Positions 7,534 to 16,480 are shown, counted from the stretch's first letter. The stretch is DNA of 64,000 nucleotides from Clostridiales bacterium (GCA_004556395.1 SFHK01000013.1:84516-148515), one strand, 5' to 3'. Numbers and translations are program-made. The notes: generated by a model not told the origin, from the letters alone.

Positions 7534-7569
7534 AACAATGGAAATTACAGCGTACAGGGGAATGAGCGC

Positions 7570-8616
7570 ATGGATATTACGAAGATCGATCCCAATTTTC
7601 TGAAGGGAACCGTTTTCAGCGAGAAGGAATTCACATGGTATGACCTGAGAAGCGAGCCGTTCGAGGTGCGCGGGCTGGCGGTATGCGAGGGCGAGAGGTT
7701 TCTCCGTCTGCCGGAAGAACTGCTTCCGAGGGTCAGCGAGGGCGTGCAGGTGCTTGCGCATCACACAGCGGGCGGGCATGTGCGCTTCCGCACGGACGCC
7801 TTGCGCGTGGCCGTGCGCGCGAGCAGCCTGTATCCGGACAGCATCATGAACCACATGGCGCTGACGGGCAGCAAGGGTCTGGACATCTACGCGGACGGCG
7901 AATACTGCGCCACGATTCGCCCCGGCATAACCGACGAATGGTTCGAGGGCGTGTGCGAGCTGAAGGCCGGCGTGAAGGACATAGAGATTAACATGCCGCT
8001 ATACAACGGGCTTACGCGCCTGCTGATCGGCATCAGCGCGGGCGCGAACGTGCTTGCGCCGCGGCCGTACCGGTTTAACGAGCCTGTGGTCTACTACGGT
8101 TCGTCCATCACGCAGGGCGGCTGCGCGTCCCGTCCCGGAAACTGCTATCAGGGCTTTCTGTCGCGCTGGCTGGATGCGGATCAGGTGAATCTGGGCTTCT
8201 CAGGCAGCGCCAAGGGCGAAGCGGAGATGGCGGAATACATTGCCGGGCTTCCGATGTGCGCGTTCGTGTTTGACTATGACCACAACGCGCCGGACGTGGA
8301 GCATCTTCGCCGCACGCACGAGCCGTTCTTCAAGATCATTCGCCGCGCGCGGCCGGAGCTTCCCGTGATCTTCGTCACCAAGCCGGACGGCAACCGTGAC
8401 CCGCACGGCGAGGAACGGCGCGAGCTGATTTACGCAACCTATGAGCATGCGCGCGAAAACGGCGACGCGCACGTGTGGTTTGTGGACGGCCGGACGCTGT
8501 TTGGCGAGCACGATCACGAGGATTGCACCGTGGACGGCTGCCACCCGAACGATCTGGGCTTTTACCGGATGGCGCAGGCGATTTACCCGGCGCTGAAGCA
8601 GGCGCTGTCGGTCTGA
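7570..8616 (+). CDS. SGNH/GDSL-family hydrolase (GxDLY type)
   Basis: 348 residues. An N-terminal beta-sandwich-like domain contains GSKGLDIYADGEY, the signature of the GxDLY subfamily; the C-terminal SGNH domain shows block I VYYGSSITQGGC (nucleophile Ser near residue 179), block II NLGFSGSAKG, and block V DGCHPNDLGF (catalytic Asp and His). Such proteins are usually carbohydrate or cell-surface deacetylases/esterases. No signal peptide is visible, so it should act in the cytoplasm. The start at 7570 lies downstream of the promoter at 7505-7533; an earlier in-frame ATG at 7453 would lie upstream of that promoter. The thrE pair follows after 27 nt and may be cotranscribed. Confidence 0.8.
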   Translation: MDITKIDPNFLKGTVFSEKEFTWYDLRSEPFEVRGLAVCEGERFLRLPEELLPRVSEGVQVLAHHTAGGHVRFRTDALRVAVRASSLYPDSIMNHMALTGSKGLDIYADGEYCATIRPGITDEWFEGVCELKAGVKDIEINMPLYNGLTRLLIGISAGANVLAPRPYRFNEPVVYYGSSITQGGCASRPGNCYQGFLSRWLDADQVNLGFSGSAKGEAEMAEYIAGLPMCAFVFDYDHNAPDVEHLRRTHEPFFKIIRRARPELPVIFVTKPDGNRDPHGEERRELIYATYEHARENGDAHVWFVDGRTLFGEHDHEDCTVDGCHPNDLGFYRMAQAIYPALKQALSV

Positions 8617-8643
8617 CGGCACAGGATGGAGGAGACGCAAGCG

Positions 8644-9408
8644 ATGGAGGCCCGCGAAGCGGAAGCAATCTTTCAAACGATTCTTGACGTTGGCGTGACG
8701 ATGCTGAAGTCCGGCGGCGAGGTGTACCGCGTGGAGGATACGATCTGCCGCCTGATTCGCGCCTATGGCGGAGAGAACCCGCACGTGTTCGCCATTCCGT
8801 CCCACATTGTGGCGACAGCGGAAATGGGCGGGCGCGAGATGACGTCCTCCCGGCGCTTAATGGCCCCGTGCATCAATCTGGAAATGCTCGACCGCGTGAA
8901 CGATCTGGCGCGGCATGTGTGCCGGGAAACGCCGGACGCGAAGACGATGCGCGCGCGGCTGGAGGCGGTGGAAGCGACGCCCACCTATACGCTCTGGCAG
9001 AAAATGTTCATCTATGCGCTGGTCGCGTTTTCGTTCACGCTCTTCTTTGGCGGAAATCTGGCGGACGCGATTGCCAGCGCTCTGATCGGCGTTGTGATGC
9101 TGTTCTGCGCGCGGCTTTCTCACACGCTGCGCGGGAACACGCTGTTTAACGACATTCTGAGCGCGGCGGTGGCCGCGGCGCTCGCGGTCACCTCGGTTCG
9201 GCTGGGGCTGGCCGCCGACGCGGACAAGATCATCATCGGAAACGTGATGCTGCTGATTCCCGGCGTGGAGCTGGTCAACGGCATGCGCGACTTCATTGCC
9301 GGCGACATTCAGGCGGGTCTGATGCACGTGGCCGAGGCGCTGTTTCTGGCCATTGGCATTGCCGTGGGCGCGGCGGGCGTTCTGACGATTCTGGGAGGTG
9401 TGGCATGA
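8644..9408 (+). CDS. threonine/serine exporter ThrE family, N-terminal half
   Basis: 254 residues from this start. The soluble N-terminal domain of the ThrE family is present (TILDVGVTMLKSGGEVYRVEDTI, IPSHIVATAEMGG), followed by about five hydrophobic helices. In Corynebacterium ThrE this domain is fused to a second membrane domain; here, as in YjjP/YjjB, the two are separate genes overlapping by 4 nt. The pair should export threonine/serine or a small organic acid. GGAGGAG at 8627-8633 is well placed for the ATG at 8644; an ATG at 8626 is possible but lacks a site. Confidence 0.85.
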   Translation: MEAREAEAIFQTILDVGVTMLKSGGEVYRVEDTICRLIRAYGGENPHVFAIPSHIVATAEMGGREMTSSRRLMAPCINLEMLDRVNDLARHVCRETPDAKTMRARLEAVEATPTYTLWQKMFIYALVAFSFTLFFGGNLADAIASALIGVVMLFCARLSHTLRGNTLFNDILSAAVAAALAVTSVRLGLAADADKIIIGNVMLLIPGVELVNGMRDFIAGDIQAGLMHVAEALFLAIGIAVGAAGVLTILGGVA

Positions 9409-9875
9409 TGAAGGAATGGCTGCTTCCCATCGTCTCCGCGGCGCTCGGCAGCCTGAGCTTTGCCATGTTCTTCGGCGTGCGCTCCCGCAAGCTGTGGCTT
9501 TCGCTGCTGGGCGGCGCGCTGAACTGGGGACTGTATCTGCTCGCGATGAAGAAAATAGGGCTGCCCGCAACGATGGCCTACGCGCTGGGCGCGGCGGCGG
9601 GCACGCTGTACGCGGAAATTCTCGCGCGCATCGTAAAAACCCCGGTCACCGTGTTCGTCATCACGTCCGTGATTCCGATGGTGCCCGGGGGGTCGCTGTA
9701 CTATACGATGCTGGGTCTTTTGCAGGGCGACAAGGCGACGTTCGTGGACAGGGGATTGTACACGCTGTCGGCGGCGGGCGCGATGGCGCTGGGTATCTTC
9801 GCCGCCACGATGCTGTTCCGTCTGCTGTTTACCGTCGGACGCGCCGTGTGCTCCGCCGTCCGAAGGGCTCACTGA
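9405..9875 (+). CDS. threonine/serine exporter ThrE family, C-terminal half
   Basis: 156 residues, almost entirely hydrophobic, with four to five membrane segments. The segment VFVITSVIPMVPGGSLYYTM is the conserved core of the ThrE C-terminal (YjjB-like) domain. Its ATG overlaps the stop codon of the upstream half (ATGA at 9405-9408), which ensures paired synthesis. Its last 7 nt overlap the end of the convergent Hsp70 gene, leaving no room for a terminator between them. Confidence 0.85.
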   Translation: MMKEWLLPIVSAALGSLSFAMFFGVRSRKLWLSLLGGALNWGLYLLAMKKIGLPATMAYALGAAAGTLYAEILARIVKTPVTVFVITSVIPMVPGGSLYYTMLGLLQGDKATFVDRGLYTLSAAGAMALGIFAATMLFRLLFTVGRAVCSAVRRAH

Positions 9876-11761
9876 ACGATCGGCATTTCGACCGAACGCG
9901 CCATATTCATAATCTGCGACTCGAGACTGATGGTAATATCGGTCTCGAGCTGTTTTTGGAACCGGGGCGAATCCATGCTGCTCAAAAGCGCGGACTCGAT
10001 GGCCTTGCGCTGCCGGGGCGAGGAAAGGCTCTTGCGGAAGGACAGGCACAGGAGCTTGCGCGTGAACAGCGGCAAATTGGCGCGGCTTACCGCGCTGGTA
10101 ACCGCCTTCTGGCCAAAGTAGGCCACGATCAGGCCGATCAGCGCGCCCAGCAGGATGCCGACGGGGCCTTCCATCAGAAGCACCACGCCGCCGCCGCCGC
10201 AGAGCGTCGCGGTAACGCAGCTGGTGATGACGTAGATCAGCGTGGTCGTAACCGGGCTTTCCAGCAGGATGTTCACCTTTTCCGGGCCGATCAGCGAGCG
10301 CACGCCGGTGAGCGACATGCTCTGGCGGTCGACGTCGTGCCGGATGCAGATTTCATCCAGCCGCGGCTGCAGCCGCTGGAACAGCTTTTTCAGCCACTCG
10401 TTGATGGCGGGGCGAATCTCCGGAATGTCGTCGAGGTTTCGAACCAGCTCGTCGGTGCGCTCGATAATCGGCGCGTCCATCTTCTCAATGGTCTCGATCT
10501 CGCCGCACTTCCATTCGTCTAAAACGTTCAATACTACGTCGTGCACGATGCGTCCGGACAGGATGGATGCCAGCGGGACGGTGAGCCACTTGAGCGACGC
10601 GGCGATTTCGCGCGATACGTCGCCGCTCTGGAAGTAGGCCTCGATGTCCTTTGAGAACGCGTCCAGCCGGTCGTCCACGCGCGCGGCGTAGGCCAGCCCC
10701 TTGGCGATGGAGTATTCCGGCTCCGGGCAGATGACGACCTGCGCGTTCGGAAACTGCGCGGCGCAGGCTTCGCGGAAGAAGCGCATGCGCGACGCGCCGC
10801 CAGTCAGGATGACGAGCTTCGGCAGGTTCTCGGCCGTGGCCTGCTCCGCGTGGCGCAGAAGGTCGCTCAGCGCTTCGTCGAACGTCGCGCCCTTCAGTTC
10901 ATCCATGGGCGTAGAGAGAATTTCGCGCATGATGTCCTCGTTCAGCTCGAACTTCACCTTCACGGGCAGGTCGTAGTATACCGTTTCGGACGCGACGCAG
11001 GGCGTTTTGACCCACTCGGCTTCGTCGAGGAAATATTGCTCCTTTAAGCGGCGCGCGGCGATTTCCAGCCGGTTTTTCCACGAGAGCGACTCGCGGAACA
11101 CGGTTTCCAGCTCTTCGCGGTGCTTGCTCGCCGCCACCGCGCGGCGCAGCATGCAGGCCTCGATCAGGCCGCCGCCGAGCGATACGTCGCCGAACGTGCC
11201 GATGGCGGATTCGCGCCCGTTCACGATATAGGCGAAGTCGGTCGTGGACGAGCCGATGTCGATGACCAGCGTCGTCTGATCGAGCAGCTCGGGCGCGACC
11301 TTCAGCTCGTGCGCGTAGCGGGCATAGAAAAACGCGGCGCGCGATTCGGACACGATGTGCACGTCGCCAAGTCCCGCGCGCTTCATGATCTCACAGTAGC
11401 GCGCGCGGTCGTTTTCCTTCCAGCCTGCGGGGCAGCCGACGGCGATGTATACGTCTCCGTCAAAGAAATCGTCCGCCTCCTCCAAAAGCGCCGTGCGAAG
11501 GCCGTGGGCGAAGCGCTCAATGTCGCGCTCCGCGTCCATGGTGTTCAGATAACGGCTCTTGAAGCGGGAACGCAGATGCACGACCTTGCGGTCGAGCAGC
11601 GCCTTCTCGCCGATGCGCACTTCCGTACCGGCCATGCCGACGACGGACAGGATGGAGCCGCGCCCGTCAATCGGCTGAATTACGGGTTCAATTACACTGT
11701 CTTCCGCCAGACAGGCGACCGCGCTCTCACCGTCGCCAATGTCGATGCCAATGTACTTCAT
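9869..11761 (-). CDS. membrane-attached Hsp70-family protein
   Basis: 630 residues. The N-terminal 350 residues are an Hsp70/actin-type ATPase: phosphate-1 GIDIGDGESAVA, phosphate-2 TLVIDIGSSTTDF and adenosine motif VILTGGASRMRF, followed by CPEPEYSIAKGLAYAARV. In place of the peptide-binding beta-sandwich of DnaK there is a mostly helical region and then a glycine-rich hydrophobic pair (about residues 505-555), after which a basic tail follows. So this is an Hsp70 relative anchored to the membrane rather than a general chaperone. It overlaps the upstream membrane protein gene by 4 nt, itself overlapping a sortase gene, forming a tight operon. The client and role are unknown. Confidence 0.8.
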   Translation of the reverse strand: MKYIGIDIGDGESAVACLAEDSVIEPVIQPIDGRGSILSVVGMAGTEVRIGEKALLDRKVVHLRSRFKSRYLNTMDAERDIERFAHGLRTALLEEADDFFDGDVYIAVGCPAGWKENDRARYCEIMKRAGLGDVHIVSESRAAFFYARYAHELKVAPELLDQTTLVIDIGSSTTDFAYIVNGRESAIGTFGDVSLGGGLIEACMLRRAVAASKHREELETVFRESLSWKNRLEIAARRLKEQYFLDEAEWVKTPCVASETVYYDLPVKVKFELNEDIMREILSTPMDELKGATFDEALSDLLRHAEQATAENLPKLVILTGGASRMRFFREACAAQFPNAQVVICPEPEYSIAKGLAYAARVDDRLDAFSKDIEAYFQSGDVSREIAASLKWLTVPLASILSGRIVHDVVLNVLDEWKCGEIETIEKMDAPIIERTDELVRNLDDIPEIRPAINEWLKKLFQRLQPRLDEICIRHDVDRQSMSLTGVRSLIGPEKVNILLESPVTTTLIYVITSCVTATLCGGGGVVLLMEGPVGILLGALIGLIVAYFGQKAVTSAVSRANLPLFTRKLLCLSFRKSLSSPRQRKAIESALLSSMDSPRFQKQLETDITISLESQIMNMARSVEMPIVQ

Positions 11762-12588
11762 TCGTTCGTATCCTCCGGAGTTTCTTCCAGCTGCACGATG
11801 GCCATGCCGCGCGCGACCAGCCGGTCGCCCTTCAGCACGGCGGGTGCGATGGTGCGCGTGGCGCGCTTGGTCGGCATGATATCAAAATACGCGTCGTTCG
11901 TGCCATCGTATTCCAAAAACGTGTAGCCCCTTGAAATGGTCAGCGCCGTGATGGCCGTCATCAGCTCGTCCGGCACCGTGTCCGGGTCCTCGCGCTTCAG
12001 CGTTACGGCCAACGTGATCAGCTGAAGCACGCTTTCGTCGTCGCTTCCGCCGGGGGCGGGCAGGCTCAGGAAGGCTTCAAGGTCACGGTCGATGGCTTCC
12101 ATGCGCCGTTCGGCAAGCCGGAAAAGCGCGTCCTCGTCCACGGTCTGGGAGACCTTTACCTCCGGCTTGGGGCGGGGCAGGAAGGCCGCGAACGCTGTAA
12201 GAATCGCGCCGGCCGCGGCCAGAAACGCCGTCAGCAGGTCGCCGCTCTTCCATGCGGAGGCGGCCGCGCCCGCGGTGATCAGAATCGCGCACAGGCTCAG
12301 AACCAGCGAAACCGGGAAGCCCTTGGCGCGCTTCACCTTTACCTCGGGCGGGTTCATGGTGGAAAGCGCGGAGATCAGTCCGGCTTCATGGGAAAACAGG
12401 ATACTGCCCAGCTGCCGGGCAATGGAATCGTCCAGCTGCGAAAGCGTCAGCTGCTGGGTGTCGGCGATCATTTTTTTCAGGGCGTCCGCGGCCGACGCGG
12501 CGTCCTCACAGGGCTTCGAAGGGCGGTTTTCCATCAGCGCCCGAAAGTGTTCTGCGGCAAGCGGCATGGGGTCGCTCACTCCCTTCAT
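11758..12588 (-). CDS. membrane protein, possible GrpE-like partner of Hsp70
   Basis: 276 residues with a helical N-terminal region, two adjacent membrane helices (about residues 93-140, FPVSLVLSLCAILITAG and LLTAFLAAAGAILTAFAAF) and a cytoplasmic C-terminal domain. The C-terminal end (PAVLKGDRLVARGMAIV, preceded by YDGTNDAYFDIMP) resembles by eye the beta-wing of GrpE nucleotide-exchange factors, which would fit its place next to an Hsp70. That assignment is inference. The first ATG overlaps the sortase stop codon (ATGA); an ATG 7 codons later is also possible. No known full-length family is recognised. Confidence 0.6.
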   Translation of the reverse strand: MKGVSDPMPLAAEHFRALMENRPSKPCEDAASAADALKKMIADTQQLTLSQLDDSIARQLGSILFSHEAGLISALSTMNPPEVKVKRAKGFPVSLVLSLCAILITAGAAASAWKSGDLLTAFLAAAGAILTAFAAFLPRPKPEVKVSQTVDEDALFRLAERRMEAIDRDLEAFLSLPAPGGSDDESVLQLITLAVTLKREDPDTVPDELMTAITALTISRGYTFLEYDGTNDAYFDIMPTKRATRTIAPAVLKGDRLVARGMAIVQLEETPEDTNE

Positions 12589-13499
12589 TTGTTGCTGCCC
12601 TTGATCAGGGCGAGAATGTCGTCCTCCGTCTCGTTTTCGCGCAGACGGCGGGTGATCAGGATGAAGCGCTCGTCGTTCTCGTTGTAGGAGCAGGTGACGA
12701 GCGACAGAAGCTGATCGTTCGCGTCGGCGCCGACGGTGGTGACGTACAGCGCGCGCTCGCGGATGGCGTACAGGAAGGAATTGAAGCTGGCGTCGCCAAA
12801 GAAGAACGTGCGAATGTTGAACGACGGCGTCATGGTTTCCTTCGCGGGCAGGCGCATGGCCGCGAGCACGACGTAGGTGCCGGTTTCGTAGATCGTGTCA
12901 AAGTAGACGAACGGGTTGCGGGCGGCGTATTTGATCGTGGAATACTGGGTAAGCCGCGCGAACATCGTGCCGTTTTTCATGTTGTGGCCATAGAGGATCA
13001 TGTGCTGATCCTGCGGCCAGATTTCGTTGGCCTCGTCCATGAAGACTGCGCCGGACTTGCGCTTTTCGCCGTAGAAATCGTGGGTGAGGTAGTATTCGTT
13101 GTCACGCTTGAGCACGAACTGGTCAATCGGCGAGTGCTCGGTGTCGGTGGGAATGTACAGCCGGCCGATCAGGTCGGGATTCAGGTCGTGCAGTCCCTTG
13201 AATTCCTTACGAATCTCCGAAGGCGGCGTGGGATAGGCAACGATCTGCGCGCCGCCGCTGACGGTCGCCTGCGGCGCAGGCGTGGGCGAGGGCTGCGCGG
13301 ACGCGGACGGTTCCGCCGTGACCAGCAGCGCGTGCAGCTGAGCGTTCAGCGCTTCGGTTTCGCTTCTTTCGCGATAGAACTTCACGATATACACCGCGGC
13401 GAGAACGACCAGCGCGAGCACGGCAAGGAAGGCCGCGCGATAGAGCCGCGCGCCGCCGCGGGCGTTCTTCGAGTGTCGGGCTTTCTTTTTTTCAGGCAT
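12585..13499 (-). CDS. class B sortase
   Basis: 304 residues. A basic N-terminus and one membrane helix (AAFLAVLALVVLAAVYIV) anchor the protein, followed by a Ser/Pro-rich stalk (ASAQPSPTPAPQ) and the sortase domain. The catalytic His is in ILYGHNMKNGTMF, the nucleophile Cys in SLVTCSYNENDERF and the Arg in FILITRRL: the spacing is that of class B sortases. Sortases cleave a C-terminal sorting signal and link the protein to peptidoglycan; no protein with a clear sorting signal is encoded in this window. The start at 13499 has GGAGG 8 nt upstream; the frame is open further back without a ribosome site. First gene of the operon with the GrpE-like and Hsp70 proteins. Confidence 0.88.
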   Translation of the reverse strand: MPEKKKARHSKNARGGARLYRAAFLAVLALVVLAAVYIVKFYRERSETEALNAQLHALLVTAEPSASAQPSPTPAPQATVSGGAQIVAYPTPPSEIRKEFKGLHDLNPDLIGRLYIPTDTEHSPIDQFVLKRDNEYYLTHDFYGEKRKSGAVFMDEANEIWPQDQHMILYGHNMKNGTMFARLTQYSTIKYAARNPFVYFDTIYETGTYVVLAAMRLPAKETMTPSFNIRTFFFGDASFNSFLYAIRERALYVTTVGADANDQLLSLVTCSYNENDERFILITRRLRENETEDDILALIKGSNK

Positions 13500-13530
13500 G
13501 TCGGCGCCTCCGTAATGAGCGTTCTCTCTC

Positions 13531-13558
13531 ATTATAACGCAAAACCGCGCGTTTCGCA
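13531..13558 (-). promoter_or_regulatory. promoter of the sortase-Hsp70 operon
   Basis: Minus-strand TTGCGA (13558-13553), 16-bp spacer and TATAAT (13536-13531), about 32 nt upstream of the sortase start. Confidence 0.45.
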
Positions 13559-13646
13559 ATCCCTTGCCGAAAGGATGCGGAAGGTCTACCGCAGGACATG
13601 GTCACATAGACTGGGGCAGAATTTGAAGGAAAGCGGGAGGCGTTCC

Positions 13647-15125
13647 ATGGATCAGAAAAATCTGTATCGGGATATCGCCGGACGCTGCGAGGGCGATATC
13701 TACATCGGCGTCGTAGGCCCGGTGCGAACGGGGAAGTCCACCTTCATTAAAAGGTTCATGGAGCTGCTGGTGCTTCCCAACATCGAAAACGCGGATCGCC
13801 GCGCGCGGGTGCAGGATGAGCTGCCCGTGAGCGGGGCGGGACGCACGATCACGACCACGGAGCCGAAGTTTGTGCCCAACGAGGCGGCCGAGGTGCGGCT
13901 GCGCGACCAGGCTTCGTTCCGCGTGCGGCTGGTGGACTGCGTGGGCTATCTGGCCGACGGCGCGCTGGGGCTGAACGAGGGCGAGGCGGCGCGCATGGTG
14001 CGCACGCCGTGGTTCGATTATGACATTCCCTTCGAGCAGGCGGCGGAGCTGGGCACGCGCAAGGTGATCAAGGATCACGCCGCCGTGGGCGTGGTGATGA
14101 CGACGGACGGCACGGTGACCGAGCTTCCCCGCGAAGCCTACGAGGCCGCGGAGGAGCGCGTGGTGCGGGAGCTCAAGGAGCTGGGCAAGCCGTTCATCGT
14201 GGTGCTGAACACGCTGAATCCCGAGGGCGCGCAGGCGCGAAGCCTGAAGAATGCGCTGAGCGAGAAGTATGACGTGGCCGTGGAAGCCGTGAACGTGGAG
14301 CAGATGCGGCTGAGCGAGGTCGGCGGCCTGATGGAAAGCCTGCTGTTCGAGTTCCCGCTGACCGAGCTTCGCATGGACGTGCCCGCGTGGCTGGGTGCGC
14401 TGGACGAGGATCACTATCTGGTCACGGGCGTTATGGAGCAGGTGCGGCGCGCCGCCGCACAGATGTCGCGCGTGCGGGACTATGAAAAGCTGGTCGCCGC
14501 GGCGAAGGAAGCGGACGCGGTGGAGGACGTGCGCGTCACAGCCGTGAAGCTGAACGAGGGCGCGGTGGAGCTGAAGGCGGAGTTGAAGGACGGCCTGTTC
14601 TTCCGCGTGCTGGGCGAGGCCAGCGGGCAGAACGTGGAGGGCGAGGAGCATCTGCTCAAGCTGATGAAGGAGCTGGTGGACGCGCGCCGGGAGTACGACC
14701 GCGTGAAGGACGCGCTGCAGAGCGTGCGCGAGACGGGCTACGGTCTGGTGCCGCCGGAGATGGACGAACTGACGCTGGAGGAGCCGCAGCTGGTGAAGCA
14801 GGGTTCGCGCTTCGGCGTGCGGCTGAAGGCGGGCGCGCCCAGTCTGCACATGATTCGCGTGGACATTCAGACGGAGGTCAGTCCGATCGTCGGCACGGAG
14901 AAGCAGAGCGAGGAGCTTGTGAAATCGCTTCTGAGCAACTTCGAGGGCGATCCCAAGAGCCTGTGGGAAACGGAGATTTTCGGCCGCTCGCTGAGCGAGC
15001 TTGTGAAGGAAGGACTGGCCGGAAAGCTGATGCGCATGCCGGACGACGTGCGGAGCAAGGTGCAGCAGTCGCTCGCGAAGATTATTAATGAAGGAAACGG
15101 GGGCATGATCTGCATCCTGCTGTAA
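13647..15125 (+). CDS. spoIVA: stage IV sporulation protein A
   Basis: 492 residues, the standard SpoIVA length. SpoIVA is an ATPase made in the mother cell that polymerises on the forespore surface as the base layer of the spore coat. Seen: N-terminal LYRDIAGRCEGDIYIGVVG, P-loop GPVRTGKS at residues 24-31, switch-like VRLVDCVGYLADGA and a C-terminus ending GNGGMICILL, the conserved hydrophobic end used for localisation. The ATG at 13647 has GGGAGG 7 nt before it; the much longer open frame upstream is antisense to the sortase gene and is not coding. In Bacillus transcription is by sigma-E; a CATAGACT at 13605-13612 is a loose match to that -10. Confidence 0.95.
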   Translation: MDQKNLYRDIAGRCEGDIYIGVVGPVRTGKSTFIKRFMELLVLPNIENADRRARVQDELPVSGAGRTITTTEPKFVPNEAAEVRLRDQASFRVRLVDCVGYLADGALGLNEGEAARMVRTPWFDYDIPFEQAAELGTRKVIKDHAAVGVVMTTDGTVTELPREAYEAAEERVVRELKELGKPFIVVLNTLNPEGAQARSLKNALSEKYDVAVEAVNVEQMRLSEVGGLMESLLFEFPLTELRMDVPAWLGALDEDHYLVTGVMEQVRRAAAQMSRVRDYEKLVAAAKEADAVEDVRVTAVKLNEGAVELKAELKDGLFFRVLGEASGQNVEGEEHLLKLMKELVDARREYDRVKDALQSVRETGYGLVPPEMDELTLEEPQLVKQGSRFGVRLKAGAPSLHMIRVDIQTEVSPIVGTEKQSEELVKSLLSNFEGDPKSLWETEIFGRSLSELVKEGLAGKLMRMPDDVRSKVQQSLAKIINEGNGGMICILL

Positions 15126-15143
15126 AACGGGAAGCGCCGGCGG

Positions 15144-15172
15144 TTGACTTACGGGCGAACCTCTCGTATAAT
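15144..15172 (+). promoter_or_regulatory. promoter of the sulfatase-maturase gene
   Basis: TTGACT (15144-15149), 17 bp, TATAAT (15167-15172), 30 nt before the start codon. Confidence 0.7.
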
Positions 15173-15201
15173 GAAACCATTCGGGAGGGGAGGCTGGAGG
15201 T

Positions 15202-16314
15202 ATGCCGCCGGTATCGCTTTTGATCAAGCCGGCGTCGGGACATTGCCAGTACCGATGCCGGTATTGCTTTTACGCGGATGAAATGGCGCGCCGCAGCGAG
15301 GGTGCGCGCGGTATAATGACGCGGGACACGCTGGCGCGGCTTGTGCGGCGGGCGTTCGCCGCGTCAGACGATTATGTGGCGTTTTCCTTTCAGGGCGGGG
15401 AGCCGACGCTGGCGGGGCTGGACTTTTTCCGGGAGCTGATCCGGCTTCAGAAGTCCTACGCGGGCGGACGGGCCGCGTACAATTCCATACAGACCAACGG
15501 CGGCCGGATTGACGGCGAATGGGCGGCGTTTTTCCGCGAGAACCATTTTCTCGTGGGCCTGTCGATGGACGGGGACGAAAAAACGCACAACCTGTACCGG
15601 CTTGACGCGGACGGCGCGGGCACGTTCGCGCAGACGGCGCGGGCGGCGGAGACGCTGGCGGCGCATGGGGTGGACTTCAACATCCTGTGCGTGGTCAATA
15701 AGGACGTGTGCGCCCGCCCGGCGGAGACCTATGAAGCGCTGCGGCGCTATCGCTTTCTGCAATTCATTCCCTGTCTGGACGGGCTGGAGCCGGGCGCGCC
15801 GTCGTTTGCGCCGGACGCGGTCTCCTATGGAAGGTTTCTCATCGAGACCTTCGACCGCTACGAGCGGGACTACCGAAGGGGACAGTACGTGAGCGTCCGC
15901 ACGTTCGACAACTACGTGCAGATGCTGCTGGGCAACCCGCCGGAATGCTGCTCGATGGCGGGGCGATGTACCTGCTCGTTCACCGTGGAGGCGGACGGAA
16001 GCGTGTATCCCTGCGATTTTTATGCGGTGGACGAATGGAAGCTGGGAAACGTGAATTCGGACGGATTCGGGAAAATGGCGGCCTCGGAAACGGCGCGGCG
16101 GTTCGTCGAAACGTCGATTCCGCTGGACGGCGCGTGCCGGGACTGCGGCGCGTTTTTCCTGTGCCGCGGCGGCTGCCGCCGCGAGCGCGAGCCGTTTGTC
16201 GGCGGAAAGCCGTCCATCGATCGGTATTGCGAGGGCTACCGGCTGTTTTTCCGCGAGCGCATGGACGCGCTGCGCCGCCTTGCGGAACGCGTGCGGGCGC
16301 AGCGGCGGATGTGA
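15202..16314 (+). CDS. anaerobic sulfatase-maturating radical SAM enzyme
   Basis: 370 residues. The radical-SAM cluster site is HCQYRCRYCFYADE (CxxxCxxC at residues 16-23), followed by AFSFQGGEPTLAGLDFF; the C-terminal SPASM region has the extra cysteines in CCSMAGRCTCSFTVEADG, YPCDFYAVDEWKLGN and CRDCGAFFLCRGGCRRE. This is the anSME layout: it oxidises the active-site Cys or Ser of a sulfatase to C-alpha-formylglycine without oxygen. The target is presumably the sulfatase at 22791-24167, whose CSPAR motif is intact. It has its own promoter and an AGGGGAGG ribosome site. Confidence 0.9.
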   Translation: MPPVSLLIKPASGHCQYRCRYCFYADEMARRSEGARGIMTRDTLARLVRRAFAASDDYVAFSFQGGEPTLAGLDFFRELIRLQKSYAGGRAAYNSIQTNGGRIDGEWAAFFRENHFLVGLSMDGDEKTHNLYRLDADGAGTFAQTARAAETLAAHGVDFNILCVVNKDVCARPAETYEALRRYRFLQFIPCLDGLEPGAPSFAPDAVSYGRFLIETFDRYERDYRRGQYVSVRTFDNYVQMLLGNPPECCSMAGRCTCSFTVEADGSVYPCDFYAVDEWKLGNVNSDGFGKMAASETARRFVETSIPLDGACRDCGAFFLCRGGCRREREPFVGGKPSIDRYCEGYRLFFRERMDALRRLAERVRAQRRM

Positions 16315-16325
16315 AAGCGCTTTAC
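16312..16325. promoter_or_regulatory. cre-like palindrome
   Basis: AAAGCGCTTT is a perfect 10-bp palindrome at 16314-16323 inside TGAAAGCGCTTTAC, matching the CcpA catabolite-responsive element at 12 of 14 positions. It overlaps the maturase stop codon and lies about 90 bp upstream of the -35 of the catabolic operon. A LacI-type repressor could also bind here. Confidence 0.35.
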
Positions 16326-16410
16326 AAAATGCGATCAAAAATGAGCTGCGCGGATTTTGACAACCGCGCGGCTCGTTTGATGAAATCCGCACTGGAATTT
16401 CCACAAGGCG

Positions 16411-16439
16411 TTGCAATGCGGATTTCGCAAAGGTATAAT
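16411..16439 (+). promoter_or_regulatory. promoter of the sulfatase/oxidoreductase operon
   Basis: TTGCAA (16411-16416), 17 bp, TATAAT (16434-16439), upstream of the TIM-barrel isomerase gene. Confidence 0.65.
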
Positions 16440-16480
16440 GAACTCAACCCGATAGAAAAGATACAGGGAGGATGTTTAAC

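Noticed and set aside
13584..13612. Sigma-E promoter for spoIVA (CATAGACT as -10)
   Set aside because: The -10 is a fair match, but the region 14 bp upstream (GTCTACC) does not resemble the sigma-E -35, so I did not annotate it.
12984..13646. Long in-frame extension upstream of spoIVA
   Set aside because: It runs antisense to the sortase gene, reads as low-complexity Arg/Gly/Val sequence and lacks the conserved SpoIVA start.
13602..15227. 541-codon open frame antisense to spoIVA
   Set aside because: Same GC-driven artefact; composition is His/Gln/Arg-rich with no motif.
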